Assembly: GCF_003597395.2 (NCBI RefSeq)
Contig: NC_133770.1
Span: 208,004,452-208,068,451, forward strand
DNA: 64,000 nucleotides
Origin: Chelonoidis abingdonii
Taxonomy: Eukaryota; Chordata; Testudines; Testudinidae
Direction of reading: 5' to 3'
Shown here one piece after another: positions 34,789 to 46,557 of the stretch. Position numbers and translations under genes: made by a program. Within the stretch, counting starts at the first letter, position 1; every line of letters begins with the position of its first letter. Under the pieces are notes generated by a model, which had not been told where the DNA came from, made no database searches, and worked only from the letters and a program-made list of their open reading frames with translations.

Positions 34789-36715
34789 AGAATATAAGAA
34801 TGGCCATACTGGGTCAGACCAAAGGTCCATCTAGCCCAGTATCCTGTCTTCCGACAGTGGCCAATGCCAGCTGCCCCAGAGAGAATGAACAGAACAGGTA
34901 ATCATTAAGTGATCCATCCCGTCGCCCATTCCCATTCTGGCAAACAGAGGCAAGGGCCACCATCCCGCTGTCCCTCCTGGCTAATAGCCATTGGTGGACC
35001 TATCCTACATGAATGTATCTAGGTTTTTTTGGAACTCTGTTATAGTCTTGGCCTTCATACCATCCTCTGGCAAGGAGTTCCACAGATTGACTGTGTGTTG
35101 TGTAAAAAAATACTTCCTTTTGTTTGTTTTAAACCTGCTGCCTATTAATTTCATTTGGTGGCCCTTAGTTCTTGTGTTAAGGGAAGAAGTAAATAACACT
35201 TCCTTATTTACTTTCTCCACACAAGTCATGATTTTATAGACCTTTAATATCCCCCCTTAGTCATCTCTTTTCAAAGCTGAAAAGTTCCAGTCTTAGTAAT
35301 CTCTCCTCATATGGCAGCCATTCCATACCCCTAATCATTTGTGTTGCCCTTTTCTAAACCTTTTCCAATTCCAATATATCTTTTTTGAGATGGGGCGACC
35401 AAATCTGCATGCAGTAGTCAAGATGTGATCATACCATGGATTTATATAGAGGCAATATGATATTTTCTGTCTTATCTTTCCCTTTCTTAATTATTTCCAA
35501 CATTCTGTTCACTTTTTTGACTGCCGCTGCACATTGAGTGGATGTTTTCAGAGAACCATCCACAATGACTCTAAGATCTTTCTTGATTGGTAACAGCTGA
35601 TTTAGACCCCATCATTTTATCTGTATAGTTGGGATTATGGTTTCCAATGTGTATTACTTTGCATTTATCAACATTGAATTTCATCTGCTATTTTGTTGCT
35701 CAGTCACCCAGTTTTGTGAGATCCTTTTGTAGCTCTTCGCAGTCTGCCTGGGACTTAACTATCTTGAGTAGTTTTGTATCATCTGCAAATTTTGCCACCT
35801 CACTGATTATCCTTTTTTCTAGATCATTTATGACTATACTGAACAGCACTGGTCCCAGTACAGATCCACTGTTTACCCCTTTTTCCACGTCATTTACAGG
35901 GCTGCCCAGAGGATTCAGGGGGCCTGGGGCAAGCAATTTAGGGGGCCCCTTCCATTAAAAAAAAGTTGCAATATTATAGAATACTGTATTCTCGTGGGGG
36001 GTCCTGCAGGGCCCGGGGCCTGGGGCAAATTGCCCCACTTGCCCTCCCCCCCCATGAAGCCCTGATCATTTATGAATATGTTAAATAGGACTGGGCACAG
36101 TATAGACCCTCAGGGGACACCACTATTAATCTCTCTCCATTCTGAAAACTGATAATTTATTCCTACCCTTTGTTTCCTGTCTTTTAACCAGTTACCAGTC
36201 CATGAGAGGACCTTCTTTCTTATCCTATGACAGCTTATTTTGCTTAAGAGCCTTTGGTGAGGGACCTTGTCAAAGGCTTTCTGAAAATCTAAATATACCG
36301 TATGCACTGGATCTCTCTTGTCCACATGCTTGTTGACTTCCTCAAAGAATTCTAGTAGATCGGTGATACATGATTTTCCTTTACAAAAACCGTGTTAACT
36401 TTTCCCCAACAAATTATGTTCCTCTATGTATCTGACAATTTTGTTCTTTACTAATGTTTCAACCAGTTTACCTGGTACTGAAGTCAAGCTTACCAGCCTG
36501 TAATTGCCGGGATCACCTCTGAAGCCCTTTTTAAAAATTGGCATCACATTAGCTATCCTCCAGTCATTTGGTACAGAAGCTGATTTAAATGAGAGGTTAC
36601 AGACTACACTTAGTAGTCTTGCAATTTCACATTTCAGTTTCTTCAGAACATCTGGTCCTGGAACATCTGGTCCTGGTGACATATTACTGTTTAGTTTATC
36701 AACAATCAGCACTGC
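34789..36715 (-). mobile_element. CR1 LINE, antisense, longest copy
   Basis: Starts with the 3' end (AAGAATATAAGAATGGCCAT) and runs to the RT fingers at 36715, so it is 5'-truncated. Minus-strand frames in order encode VPNDWRIANVMPIFKKG (36395-36712), DFQKAFDKVPHQRLLSKI (36110-36325), FADDTKLLKIVKSQ with the catalytic Asp pair (35700-35936), and [17 protein letters not shown] at the C-terminus (35005-35229). These are CR1 ORF2 motifs in the correct order. Stops, frameshifts, a MITE insertion at 35897 and a 66-base duplication make it inactive. Confidence 0.93.
35897..36064. mobile_element. Short hAT-like MITE inserted in CR1
   Basis: The insert starts CAGGGCTGCCCAGAGG and ends CATGAAGCCCTG, short inverted ends. 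The flanks GTCATTTA (35889-35896) and ATCATTTA (36065-36072) match at 7 of 8 positions. CR1 sequence continues across the insertion. The interior has GGGGCCTGGGGCAA and complementary TTGCCCCACTTGCCC. Confidence 0.75.
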
Positions 36716-36995
36716 ACCATCTCACTTTGTCTGCATCTATTTCCCTTCTGTTTCTCTATATAGAATCTAGCAGCCTGAAAATGCTGTTGCTCAAGAAAAT
36801 ACTTGCTGTTCATCAAGAAAAAAATATTCCTTTCATCTAAGTAGCTATTAGTGGTAGCTCTGTTTGCATCTTGCAACATCATCAAGTACTCTGTAGGATT
36901 AAGTATCTCAGACGCAGATTGTGTACATGAAAGCAGCTTGGCAAAATGAGGAAGTGATATATTAATAGCTAGCAGAGTCCATAAGCACTGACAAG
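36716..36995. other. No recognised feature
   Basis: A spacer between the CR1 5' truncation and a foldback element. Confidence 0.4.
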
Positions 36996-37338
36996 TAGGT
37001 CTGGCTGGAAAACTGACATTTTGTGAAAAACTGACGTTTGTTTCTGTTCTGATGCATAGCCACTAGCACGATGATCAGGGCCCTCATCTTGGATGTGAGT
37101 CCCACAGACCGGGTGAGTGCTAGAGAGTTGAACCTGGGATTCCCACATTGCAAGTGAGTTCCCTGATTGCCAGGCTATTGATGATGATGGTGGTGGTGGT
37201 ATGTGTGTGGGTGCGTGTCCCTCCTTCAGTTCCATCCTGGAACTGATAAATCTTTTCTGCAAAAATGTTCAGTTTTGACAAATCTGCATGTTCTAATGGG
37301 AAAAAAATATTTCATCAAAAAGTTCCTGACCAGCTCTA
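36996..37338. mobile_element. T-rich foldback element with tRNA-like centre
   Basis: The left end TAGGTCTGGCTGGAAAACTG and right end AGTTCCTGACCAGCTCTA are inverted copies bordered by TA. The centre carries, on the minus strand, GTGGGAATCCCAGGTTCAAC (37127-37146), resembling a tRNA B-box, preceded by TAGCCTGGCAATCAGGGAAC. The same arrangement is in 44690-45356. It has no coding region. Confidence 0.55.
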
Positions 37339-37377
37339 CTATCAACTTTGCAAATATATAATAGACATTTGTCGTGA

Positions 37378-37442
37378 AATACTGGCCCTATTGAAATTGA
37401 AGTCAATGGGAGTTTTCCATTGATTTCAATGGGGCCAGAATT
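37378..37442. repeat. Short near-perfect foldback
   Basis: AATACTGGCCCTATTGAAAT pairs with ATTTCAATGGGGCCAGAATT, with AGTCAATGGGAGTTTTCCAT at the loop side. The whole unit is about 65 bases and forms one hairpin. Confidence 0.7.
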
Positions 37443-38233
37443 ATACCCTCGGTACATTGCAATCTGTTTTCTAAATTCTTGGGATGGGGAAGTTGAGAGA
37501 CAATCCCTCCCCACCTTAGAGAAGAACAGACCCCTGCCTTTGTGTATCTAATTACTAAGTACCACATATTAAGAGACTGACATTTAAGCAACATTGGCTT
37601 TTAGTTCTTGTGGTGTTAGCTGTAAATGTTTAGAGTCACTATTCAGGATGGGCACCTGAGGGCAGATAGCAAGGAGATAGGGGTCTGCATAAACATGAAA
37701 TAAAAACAGTCTTACATTTGCCCTGAGCATGATGTCCTGGGTCTCTGTAATCTGTACAGTTCTCACAATGATTCAGTCAAATTCTCAGAAAAGTCCAAAC
37801 GCTTGGTTCTTTGTATAAGCTGTAGTGATAGTATACTGCATTTTATTTCCGAGCATCATCTATACATACGTGAAACGCAGTGGAATGATTTAGCTGATGT
37901 AAGGACACGTATTGATTCATTTCATTTCTGTAATTTTATAACAGTGATATGAAAGCTGGGTAACAGAGCCTATCGAGGGCAAATGTTTTATTGTTGCAGT
38001 CTACTGCTATACTTCTAAAAGATGGAATATGTAAGATTTTGTAACTGAAACAAATGCTTATTTAGATAGATTCATTTACATTATGCCTAGGACTTATTAG
38101 GCCATATCATTCATTCAATGCCACACTCCTGCTCCGTTTGATATATTTCTAGAACTTTATCCAGGACAGTTTTAAATGATTCAAGCAATCAGATATGGTA
38201 AAGATGTGCAGCCAACTTATGTGTATAAAAAAA
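37443..38233. other. AT-rich DNA, no recognised feature
   Basis: No repeat ends or coding signal were seen. Confidence 0.4.
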
Positions 38234-38705
38234 GATTTTAGGGTCAAAAGGGACCATTAGATAATTGAGTCCAATTTCCTGTATAACACTGGCCAGAAAA
38301 CTTCATCGAGTTAACCCTGTAATAAGCCCAATCATTTATGTTTGGCCAAAGCGTATATTCCAGAAAAAGCATCTAGTCATGATCTAAAGACAACAAGTGA
38401 TGGAGAATCCATCACTTCCCATGGGAGTTTGCTCCAAAGTCTAATCACCCTCATTGTTAAAAAATTGTGCATTATTTCTAATTTGAATTTGTCTGGCTTT
38501 AACTTCCAGCCATTGGCTCTTGGGTCTTTGCTAGATTGAAGAGCCTTTTAAGTACCCAGTATTTTCTCCACATGTGGGTATTTATACACTGTAATCAGGT
38601 CACATTTCAGTCTTTTTGATACGCTGAACAGAATGAGCTCTTTACATCTCTCACTGTAAGGCATTTTGTCCAGCCCTTGAATTTATTTTGTGGCTCTTTT
38701 CATTT
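38234..38705 (-). mobile_element. Older CR1 LINE 3' fragment
   Basis: TTTTAGGGTCAAAAGGGACC is the antisense CR1 3' end. It is followed by GAGAATCCATCACTTCCCAT, AGTTTGCTCCAAAGTCTAAT, TAACTTCCAGCCATTGGCTC and TATACACTGTAATCAGGTCA, the ORF2 C-terminal and 3' region of another CR1 subfamily. It is more diverged than the 24.7- and 34.8-kb copies. Confidence 0.82.
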
Positions 38706-41087
38706 TTTGGTCACTTTATTTTTTGTGCAAACATGCTGAATCCTCTGCTTTAAGTGAAAAACAGAAGTCAACCACGATGAAAAACATAACATTTACATTC
38801 ACCCCTAAATTCATCTCAAAGTTTTTAATCTGTAAATTTCCTTATCTCTCTCTCTTAAATAGAAACACTTAGTCATCAGTGCATAGCTGTGTCCTTGTGC
38901 ATAAAATAATACAACTAGCCACAGATCTGTCCACAAGAACAATTTCTTTATACAATCAATGCTACCTATGTACATATCCCCATCCAGATTCTACTCCCAT
39001 GCCCACACAAAGTCAGGGGCTCAGTTGTTCTATACAATGTAATGTAAAGTATCTGACTAGTGTAAAGATTTCATAAAAATGCATTTGCACCCTTTTTGTG
39101 CCAGCAGCTAACTATAAGATGTTTTCTAGAAAGAAATCCAATTGGGGTTTGTTGAGAAGATACAATTTTTCAAAGTTTTGGTTTATTGCAGTTGAACATC
39201 CAGTATGCTTTCCTCCCATGAGTAACTATCTCAAGGAAAGCTATTTTGAAAAAAAATATTTTGCACTCCTCTTCAAGATCTGGGTTTTATGTATACTTTT
39301 CAACAAAAGCTTGCTGATGTCACCTGTACTTGTGAATCATCTGATGGCAGATAACAATGTGTTAATCATCTCCTTTATTGTGGAATACCATGATCAAAAT
39401 CTGTACTAGTGAAAAGGAAGACAATACTTGTACTGTATGGCACAATGGACAACTGTTAATATAACAACATGAGGGGGGGGGTTAAATACAGGAATGCTGC
39501 CCTTCATTCCATTTTTATTTTTCACAAGAGACTAAAGAAATGTCTTTCATGTCTGTGTCTACAAGGTCCCAAGTATGATCATGACTGCCATCCACCCCAA
39601 GACATGGGAAGGGGCTGTTATCAGTTAAACACGATCATTTGAGTCACTGCATTGGGACTATTTGGTATATGCCTTTGCTGGGGACAATGGACAGAAGGTA
39701 AGCATGTACTTAAAGTCAGTACGGTTTGGTGGATTGGGCAGGAGTATCACCTCCTGGTGCAGTGAGGCATTTTAAGACTGAAAAGATATAAAACATGGTG
39801 ATCCTTTATTGTGGAATAGTGTGATCAAAAGTTGTGCTAGTGAAAAGGAAGATAATTCTTGTACCATATGGCATAAATTATAGGTATCATTCTAGAAGCC
39901 CTCAGTTTCTTGTGCTTTGGGATCTATAAATTGGTAACTCAGTACTATGAGTCAGATTACCATAAAAAAATATAAACATTCCTTTATTAAAAATATCATA
40001 AAAGTCTGTTGCAATTTTACATCCTGTCTGAAAGTCTTACTTCTATATGGGGCCCAATCCTGATCTTATGAAGCCAATGGGAGACTTTCCACTGTCCTCA
40101 AAGGGAGCAGAAGCAGGCCCATAATGTTCAGGCCCAGATATAGAACACACTGTAACTGAATGAAAGCATGTCTTTGTTGCCACACACTTTCAAAATTTGG
40201 CTTCATTGCAGACACATAAAAGCAGGAGATAAAGCTGTCAAAGCACAATTTAATGTGGAATTATTTTAACAGTCTGGTTTTCTTTACATTAGTATATAAT
40301 TATGTTTCAGTTAAATGCTACTTTAAGATTCATTTTCTTAAACCACAAGAATAATGCTTTTAACCTTCCACATTAACCACAAGTGCTGTTGTAAAGAGCT
40401 GTGACACAATGTGCTTCCCCGGCTGCATACAGTTTTTTATTTATGTTGAAAACTTTACTATACCAAATCAGACAAATTTAGAATTAATGTTTTTATTAAG
40501 CCTGTACTTTGGTTTGATTTGTGTTTCTGTCCTGGGGCCAGTGGCCCTACAGGAAGGATTGGGCCTAAATGGCCTATGAGGACCCTATGAGGAATACCTG
40601 GGAGCAGTGAGGTGCTTCCAGGTGTTGCCCTTTTAGTACATCAGAAATGGAGCAGCTGAGGCAGAAGGAGACTGCTAAAATAGTATAAAGAGGAAGTTGC
40701 CTGGGGAGGATGAAGCCCTGTGGTTGTTGAAGGCTGGAGGAGCTTGCAGGAAGTAGAAGATGTCTTTGTGAGGACAAGAACTGCATGAGGGCTAAAAGGT
40801 CACAGTAGGATTGCCAAGAAAAGTGTCAGAGTCCCTGGGGAAGGGAGACAGTGGGGGGTACATGTCAGTAAATTCCAGGAAGAGAGCTGGTCTGCCTGTA
40901 GATCAGAGAGACCTACAGATTGAGCCAGGCTCCTGGGAAGGGAAGAGGAAGATGAAGAGTGTGCTGTCAAAGAGAAAGATACACATACAACTTATAGAGG
41001 GAGCAATATAACTAAGAGGTTAGCTCTCTAGGGACTAATAGCGGAACAAGAGACTGAAGCCCGGCATGGATGCTGGTGGACAGCTAA
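38706..41087. other. No gene seen; a direct repeat and a foldback
   Basis: Contains the direct repeat 39371-39442 / 39802-39873, a G-run at 39472-39480, and a small foldback at about 40051-40123 (GGGGCCCAATCCTGATC ... AGCAGAAGCAGGCCC). 40520-41060 is G/A-rich, with a TATAAAG-like box at about 40683, but no element was identified. Confidence 0.4.
39371..39873 (+). repeat. 72-base direct repeat pair, 431 bases apart
   Basis: 39371-39442 and 39802-39873 share TCCTTTATTGTGGAATA, TGATCAAAA, CTAGTGAAAAGGAAGA and TATGGCA at matching spacing, with roughly 80-85% identity. The intervening DNA differs. It may be an old local duplication or two ends of a lost element. Confidence 0.65.
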
Positions 41088-44000
41088 CAGGCTGGCCTTA
41101 CCATGAGGTGAACTGAGGCGGCCGCCTCAGGTGCCAGACTGGTGGGGGGGAAGGCACCACTAGGACCCAGAGTGTAGAAAATTGTGTCTGCTGCTGGTGC
41201 ATATGTATTCTCTGTGCTCTAGATGCACAGAGATGGAGTGCTGTGCTGGATGAAGGAGGGCACAAGAGATATAACAGGCAGGCAGAAGAAAAGGTGAGAG
41301 GGAGTAACAGAAAGCAGCAGGAGCTGCAGGGAGAGAGAGGAGTAGGAGCCTCTTATGTACCTCTCTAGCACCCCCAGGGTTGCTAATTAACACCAGCTTC
41401 TCAGGGAGCTTCTTGTTTCCTGCTGCTTCCCTGAACCCATTTGAGGAGAACAAGCCGTCAACTTAAGTAGTAGGAGCCAGTTAGTCCTTTAAGATGCTGA
41501 TATCTTCCCTCACTCAGGCCCTGCTACCAGCCAGCTAATTTGTCCCCTTCAACTGAATGTTGAGAAACACTATAGCTGGCACAGAACAGCAGTAATAAGT
41601 GAAAGAAGAAAACGCCCCTCTGGGGCAGCATTCAGAAAAAGCAAGCAAGCAAAGGAAGCTTTTCTATCTAAGCAGGAAGGAGGTCTCCTGAGATACATAG
41701 ACACAAATGTTCACCATGAGCCTTCCAGCCCCAGCGAGGATGTGAGTGGTGAGGAGGTGCCTGATCTTCCAGTTAGTCAGAGTGCAGGTGATCTGGCAGC
41801 TACTGCAGCATCCATATCTCCATCTCAAATCAATGTAACCATGCACATTCCTGAAGAAAAGTGTAGATCAGAGAAGAGAGTGGTGGAGGCACAAGAAACA
41901 GCTGCTGCTGGTTTTCGTCCTGAAGTCTAGATGATCCAGGATTTGGACCACACTGAGCAGTAGTCAGAGGGACTTCCTTGTACGGCATGGGCCATAGCAA
42001 TGAAAATTCATTGTTCCCCAAAGACAATGAAAATAGAAGTTTCCATCCAACACATTACTGGTGTGAAATCCCTATGGTGACAAAGTGTAGAGGCCATGGT
42101 TATGTACTAAAAACCCAGAATGCTGCATACTTTTTTGTTGCAACTCTTCCACATTGGGTTCTGCAGGAACAAAGACTGGAATCTGGCTAAAAATCTGGGC
42201 ATGCCATGAGAAGGCAGCAATCACCAGAAAGCATTCCATAGGTGGAAGAGCTTGAGATGGAGACTAAAGTTAAAGGCCCAGATGATCAGCATCAGAGAAG
42301 ATTGCATCAGTTGCTTTACTGGCAAAATGTTTTGAAAAGGCTCTTGCCATTGTGAGAATGCTTGCTACCCAAAACTAGCACTGTTGTGGCACTTCAGATC
42401 AGCTGTAGGTGCCAACAATGGAACTTCCTTGAAACTGTGGAAACTGATGTTTGAGTTTGATGCTGTACTCCAGGAGCATCTAAGAAGAGTCACCACTCAA
42501 GAAATGTCACACCACCACTACATTGGAAAAACAATTCAAAAGAGATCATACAGTTACTGGCAACCAAAATTCAAACAGAAAGATTGTGTGGCAGATCTGA
42601 AGTCAGCAAGATATTACTCTGTTATTCTGGACTGCATACCTGACATCAGCCATACTGAACAAATGACTTTAATGGTGCATTTTATAACAACAACAGAACT
42701 TAGTGAAAATGTCCCTGCAATGGGGATTGTCAGAGGGCATTTTCTAGAATTTATTGACACTGATGATAGTACAGGAGCTGATATGACAAATGTGCTTCTT
42801 AAAAAGCTGGAAGATACGGGAACTGAGATAGCTGACATGAGAAGTCAGGGCTACGATAATGGTGCCAACATGAGAGGAAAGAACACAAGTGCAGAAATGG
42901 ATCTCAGAGTTAAATCCTTGAGCTTTTTTTGTCCCATCCAGTTCTCATTCATTGAACTTGGTGGTCAGTGGTGCAGCATCAGATTCTAGTGAGGATGCTG
43001 AATTTTTTAATGGAATTCAAAGCATCTATGTATTTTTCTCTGCATCAACTCATCAATGGCAAAATTGAAGCAACATCTGGGAACATCCTCTCTGACACTG
43101 AAACTACTGAGTGCCACACGATGGGAAAGATGAGTGGAGGTGATAAAGCCTATCAAACACCAAATCGGGAAGATAGATGATGCCATAGCTGCCATTATGG
43201 GGGATAATGCTATCACAGGAACTGTTCGAGGGAGAACAGTGGCAGAGGGAATGGAATCAACAGAAACATAAATAACTTCAAATTTCTGTGTGGCTTAGTG
43301 CTGTGGCATTACATACTGTTTGAAATAAATGTTGTAAGCAAGAGACTTCAAGGTGTTGACCTTGATATGTCTGGAGCAATGGAACAACTAGACAAAGCAA
43401 AGTCATACCTAAAGTCTTACCAGTCAGACGAAGGATTTCAAAACGTTCTGAAGAGTGCACAGAAGTTGGCAGAGAAACTTCACACTGAAGCTATTTCCCC
43501 ACCCATTCAAGAATACATGAGTCACTGAAGAAGAAGACAACATTTTGATTACAAGGCACAGGATAATCCTTAAGAGACTCCAAACAACAATTCAAAGTTG
43601 AATTCTTTAACCAGGTGCTAGATTGTGCAATACAGTCATTTGAAGAACATTTCATGCAGCTCAAGGAACACAGCAGTATATTTGGGATGTTGTATTACAT
43701 TCCAAAACTCCTCAGTATACCTGAAGACCTACACCAGCAATGCAGGGCTCTAGAAACAGTGACACATGATGACATGCACGATATTGATGCGAGTGATTTA
43801 GGTGATGAACTGAAAGCCCTTTCAAGATACATTTCAGCAGGATCAACTCCAAAGGCTGTTCTGGAATATAGGGGCAGAAAAGATGACCACCCTCTTTCAG
43901 AATGCTTTTGTTGCTCTGAGCATACTTCCTGTAACAGTTGCCAGTGGAGAATGCAGCTTCTTCAAGCTGAAGTTAATAAAAATACATCTATGCTCCATAA

Positions 44001-44230
44001 TGACACAGGAGAGGCTGGTCGGCCTTGCAACCATCTCAACAGAGCATGAGCTGGCCCAGACTGTGGACCTCCAGGAAGCAGTTCAAATCTTTGCACAGAA
44101 AGCACCACTTTGATTATTCAAACAGATAAAAATGCCAGTGTTTACTATACAGAGAAGAAATGTTACATTTGCTGTTCAGGCGTTTGAAAGTTAAATGTTA
44201 CTTAAAATTTTTGAACAAGGCATTTTAAGT
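41088..44230 (+). mobile_element. Decayed autonomous hAT transposon
   Basis: The left end CAGGCTGGCCTTACCATGAG is a hAT-like terminus. It is followed by a subterminal 18-base palindrome CTGAGGCGGCCGCCTCAG (41113-41130). A leader of about 600 bases precedes a broken transposase gene at 41690-44113. A right terminus with the matching inverted repeat and an 8-bp target duplication were not found near 44230, so the 3' end appears lost or diverged. Confidence 0.72.
41690..44113 (+). pseudogene. hAT transposase pseudogene (ZMYM1-like / DUF4371 family)
   Basis: Frames in order: an acidic Ser-rich leader (41742-41930), a TTF-type zinc-finger region (41978-42190, with SLFPKDNENRSFHPTHYW), then the DUF4371/RNase H-like core (42384-42989, with AVLQEHLRRVTTQ, YYSVILDCIPDISHTEQMT and DMRSQGYDNGANMRGK, where the aspartates sit as in the family). 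A middle helical insertion follows (43298-43528), and the C-terminal dimerisation region ends in PVTVASGECSFFKLKLIK (43883-44113). At least four stops or frameshifts separate these parts, so no active enzyme is made. The Asp-rich core is still readable, implying moderate age. Confidence 0.85.
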
Positions 44231-44689
44231 TGTTAGTTCTCCTTTAATGGGGTAGGTAGCAGAGCAGTACCATGAGAGGAGTAGAACAGGAAGAAGGCAG
44301 AATTGAGACCTTTCAAAGTTTTGGCCCAAGAAAGGGGTCTGTCAGCTAAGGCTGGGAGTCACGAGGCACTGCTGCTGACTTCCTAATGAGAGAAGAGTAA
44401 AACTTGGTGACAGGAAATTGAATTGTTGCCCTATTTCTCTGTTAATTGATTGCTTACTAATGAATGACGTCCCTGTCCCCCACTTCCCCCACCACATAAT
44501 GGGTTATTGTAGGTAACATCTGAGTCAGGACCGATTTGTATAGCCAGAAGGGGAAACTGAGGTGTGGCACAGGGTCTGGGCTTGTGCCAGTTTCTCTCAA
44601 GTGAATATGGTTTGCATGACTGGCAGCCCTAGAGGTCCAGAACTGAAGCTTTATGAATAACTGATTTTTCAGTTTGCTGTCAGTTCTGA
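44231..44689. other. No gene seen; possible MIR trace
   Basis: GGGGAAACTGAGGTGTGGCA near 44548-44568 is a MIR-like phrase. It is too short to call. Confidence 0.35.
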
Positions 44690-45356
44690 AAAATCAGGAG
44701 GGGAAAAGAAACTTCAGTTTGGGCTGAAATGAAACCAAATTTTTCCAGAATTCTTGGCAAATCAAAAAAAGAAAAATCTTGTTTTGGGGCATACAAAACT
44801 CTTTGTTTGACCTGAAACTAAACATGGTCTTTCTGGGGCATTTTAAATCTTCATTTTTAAAGAGCAAAAAAAATAAAGGGCTTCAGTCATAAAACAGCAG
44901 TGGCAGTGCCACTTCCTCTTCTGTGCAATATCAAGTGATTAAGGTGTTGACTTGGGGAAAGGGGATAGGACCCCTGGTTCCAGTTGTTGTTTCAGTGAAT
45001 ATTTGTTTGCAGGAAATAGAACAGCTTCAGCAAAACCCAACCCAGAATACCTGGTGGTTAGGGTACTGTTCCAGAGCAGAGATTTGAATCTGGGCTTCCC
45101 AGATGAGTGCCCCTAACCACTAGCATGTTGAATACAAGGAAGCACTAGGTCTTCCTCCTCAGCTTTTTGAATCTAGCCTGAAAAATCAAGTAGTTCATTT
45201 TGATCATGTTGAATCAAACGGTTTCAACCCTGCCAATTTGTTTGTTTCAAGCAAAAAAATTCCCTAAAAATGATACAATTTTTCAAAATGTTTGATCAAA
45301 ATCTGCATTTTTTTCAGTTAAAAAAAGTTTTGGATAAACAATTTACCGAGCTGTAT
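44690..45356. mobile_element. T-rich foldback element with tRNA-like hairpin centre
   Basis: The arms (44690-44870 and 45175-45356) are A/T-rich with AAATTTTTCCAG and CAATTTTTCAAAATG phrases, like 22686-23431 and 36996-37338. The centre holds a tRNA-like pair in opposite orientation: GTGATTAAGGTGTTGACTTG...CCTGGTTCCAGTTG on plus (44936-44988), and CTAGTGGTTAGGGGCACTCA...CCCAGATTCAAATC on minus (45080-45124). Exact ends are unclear. Confidence 0.45.
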
Positions 45357-46384
45357 ACAGGACATGCTTTGGTAGTGCAAACTTCCCCATTAAATGGGCC
45401 GCATTTCTTTCTGCTGTATCTGTAGGATCCCAGTGCACTGATATAACTGAGGAGACCTTTGAGTTACTAAAGGAAGGCAATTAGCTTTCCCTGAAACATT
45501 TATCATATATTTGAAGTCTGGTAAGCACAAGATATTTCAGTTGACTGGCAAGTGAATTATATGAATGTCTGCAGGAAGGAGGATGCCCTAGTGAAATAGG
45601 GCAGTTACAAATGGGCTACTGGGCCAGCTTTCTGTTTCTCAGTTTATTGCTTTCTTTCGGTAAGGCACCAAGTGCCTTTCAGGGATAATAATAGCACTCC
45701 TTATACTATTTAAATAGAGACTTTGGCCAAGATTTTCAAAAGGCATGCTGGATGCCTCAATTTCAGGTGATTTTTAGAAAGTAGAGGCCTGATTTTTACA
45801 AAGTAACGAGCACTTACCTCCTGAAAAGCAAATGGCTGTAATGTGTCTCAAGTCTGATACTCAAAAATTGTCACCCCAAATCACTGTCACTTCTGAAAAT
45901 CTTGCCCACATAGATGTTTTTAAATCCTATTTTCCAATCACCTATTAAAAGGGATCACGGGACTAAAAGGCCTCTTCCATCTCCCTTCTAATCACTCCCC
46001 AGACCCAAAGGAGATAATGCATTGGGTTCTCTGCATGTTAAATATCTGTCTGGATTAAATTTTCCCCTTTCAAGCATGGAGGGGAATTGTACCGTTCTCA
46101 GGATGACTTAAGACAATATTGCCTCAGAACAAGTAGGACTTGGCCTTTCCTTTTGATGAATCAAGTGATACCCGATGCCAAAATCTGGGGAGCCAAAAAG
46201 TTAGGACAAAATTTTTAAAAGTGCTTAAGTGGCTTAGACTGTAAATTATTCAGGAACTTTTGAAAATTTTGCCTTCAGTCTCACACTCTGTTCTCTTGCA
46301 TTTATTGAAATTGATAATTCAGGATACGTGAACATTTATAGTTAGGAAAGGTAGTTAATTTGTATCTAATACAAAATAAACTGG
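45357..46384. repeat. Two foldback repeats in AT-rich DNA
   Basis: 45724-45910 is bounded by TGGCCAAGATTTTCAAAAGG and, inverted, GGGCAAGATTTTCAGAAGTG. 46200-46277 has TTTTTAAAAGTGCTTAAGTG against GGAACTTTTGAAAATTTTGCC. Both are typical of reptile foldbacks. The remainder (45357-45720 and 45911-46199) shows nothing. Confidence 0.5.
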
Positions 46385-46557
46385 AATTAGGTTAGACAAG
46401 GTGGGTGAGGTAGCTTCTGTTGGACCAACTTCTGTTGGTGAGAGACGCAAGCTTTCGAGCCATACAGAGCTCTTCTTCAGCTTGTCTCTCACCACCAGAA
46501 ATGGGTCCAATAAACCTCACCTACTTTGTCTCTCTAATATCCTGGGACCATGATTAC
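46385..46557. mobile_element. Second hairpin of Penelope-like 3' ends
   Basis: The left arm GACAAGGTGGGTGAGGTAGC, TTGGACCAACTTCTGTTGGTGAGAG pairs with the right arm CTCTCACCACCAGAAATGGGTCCAA, CTCACCTACTTTGTCTCTCT. The middle phrase AAGCTTTCGAGCC then GAGCTCTTCTTCAG is the PLE 3'-end signature. The same family and geometry as 12221-12441, with a shorter centre. Confidence 0.65.
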
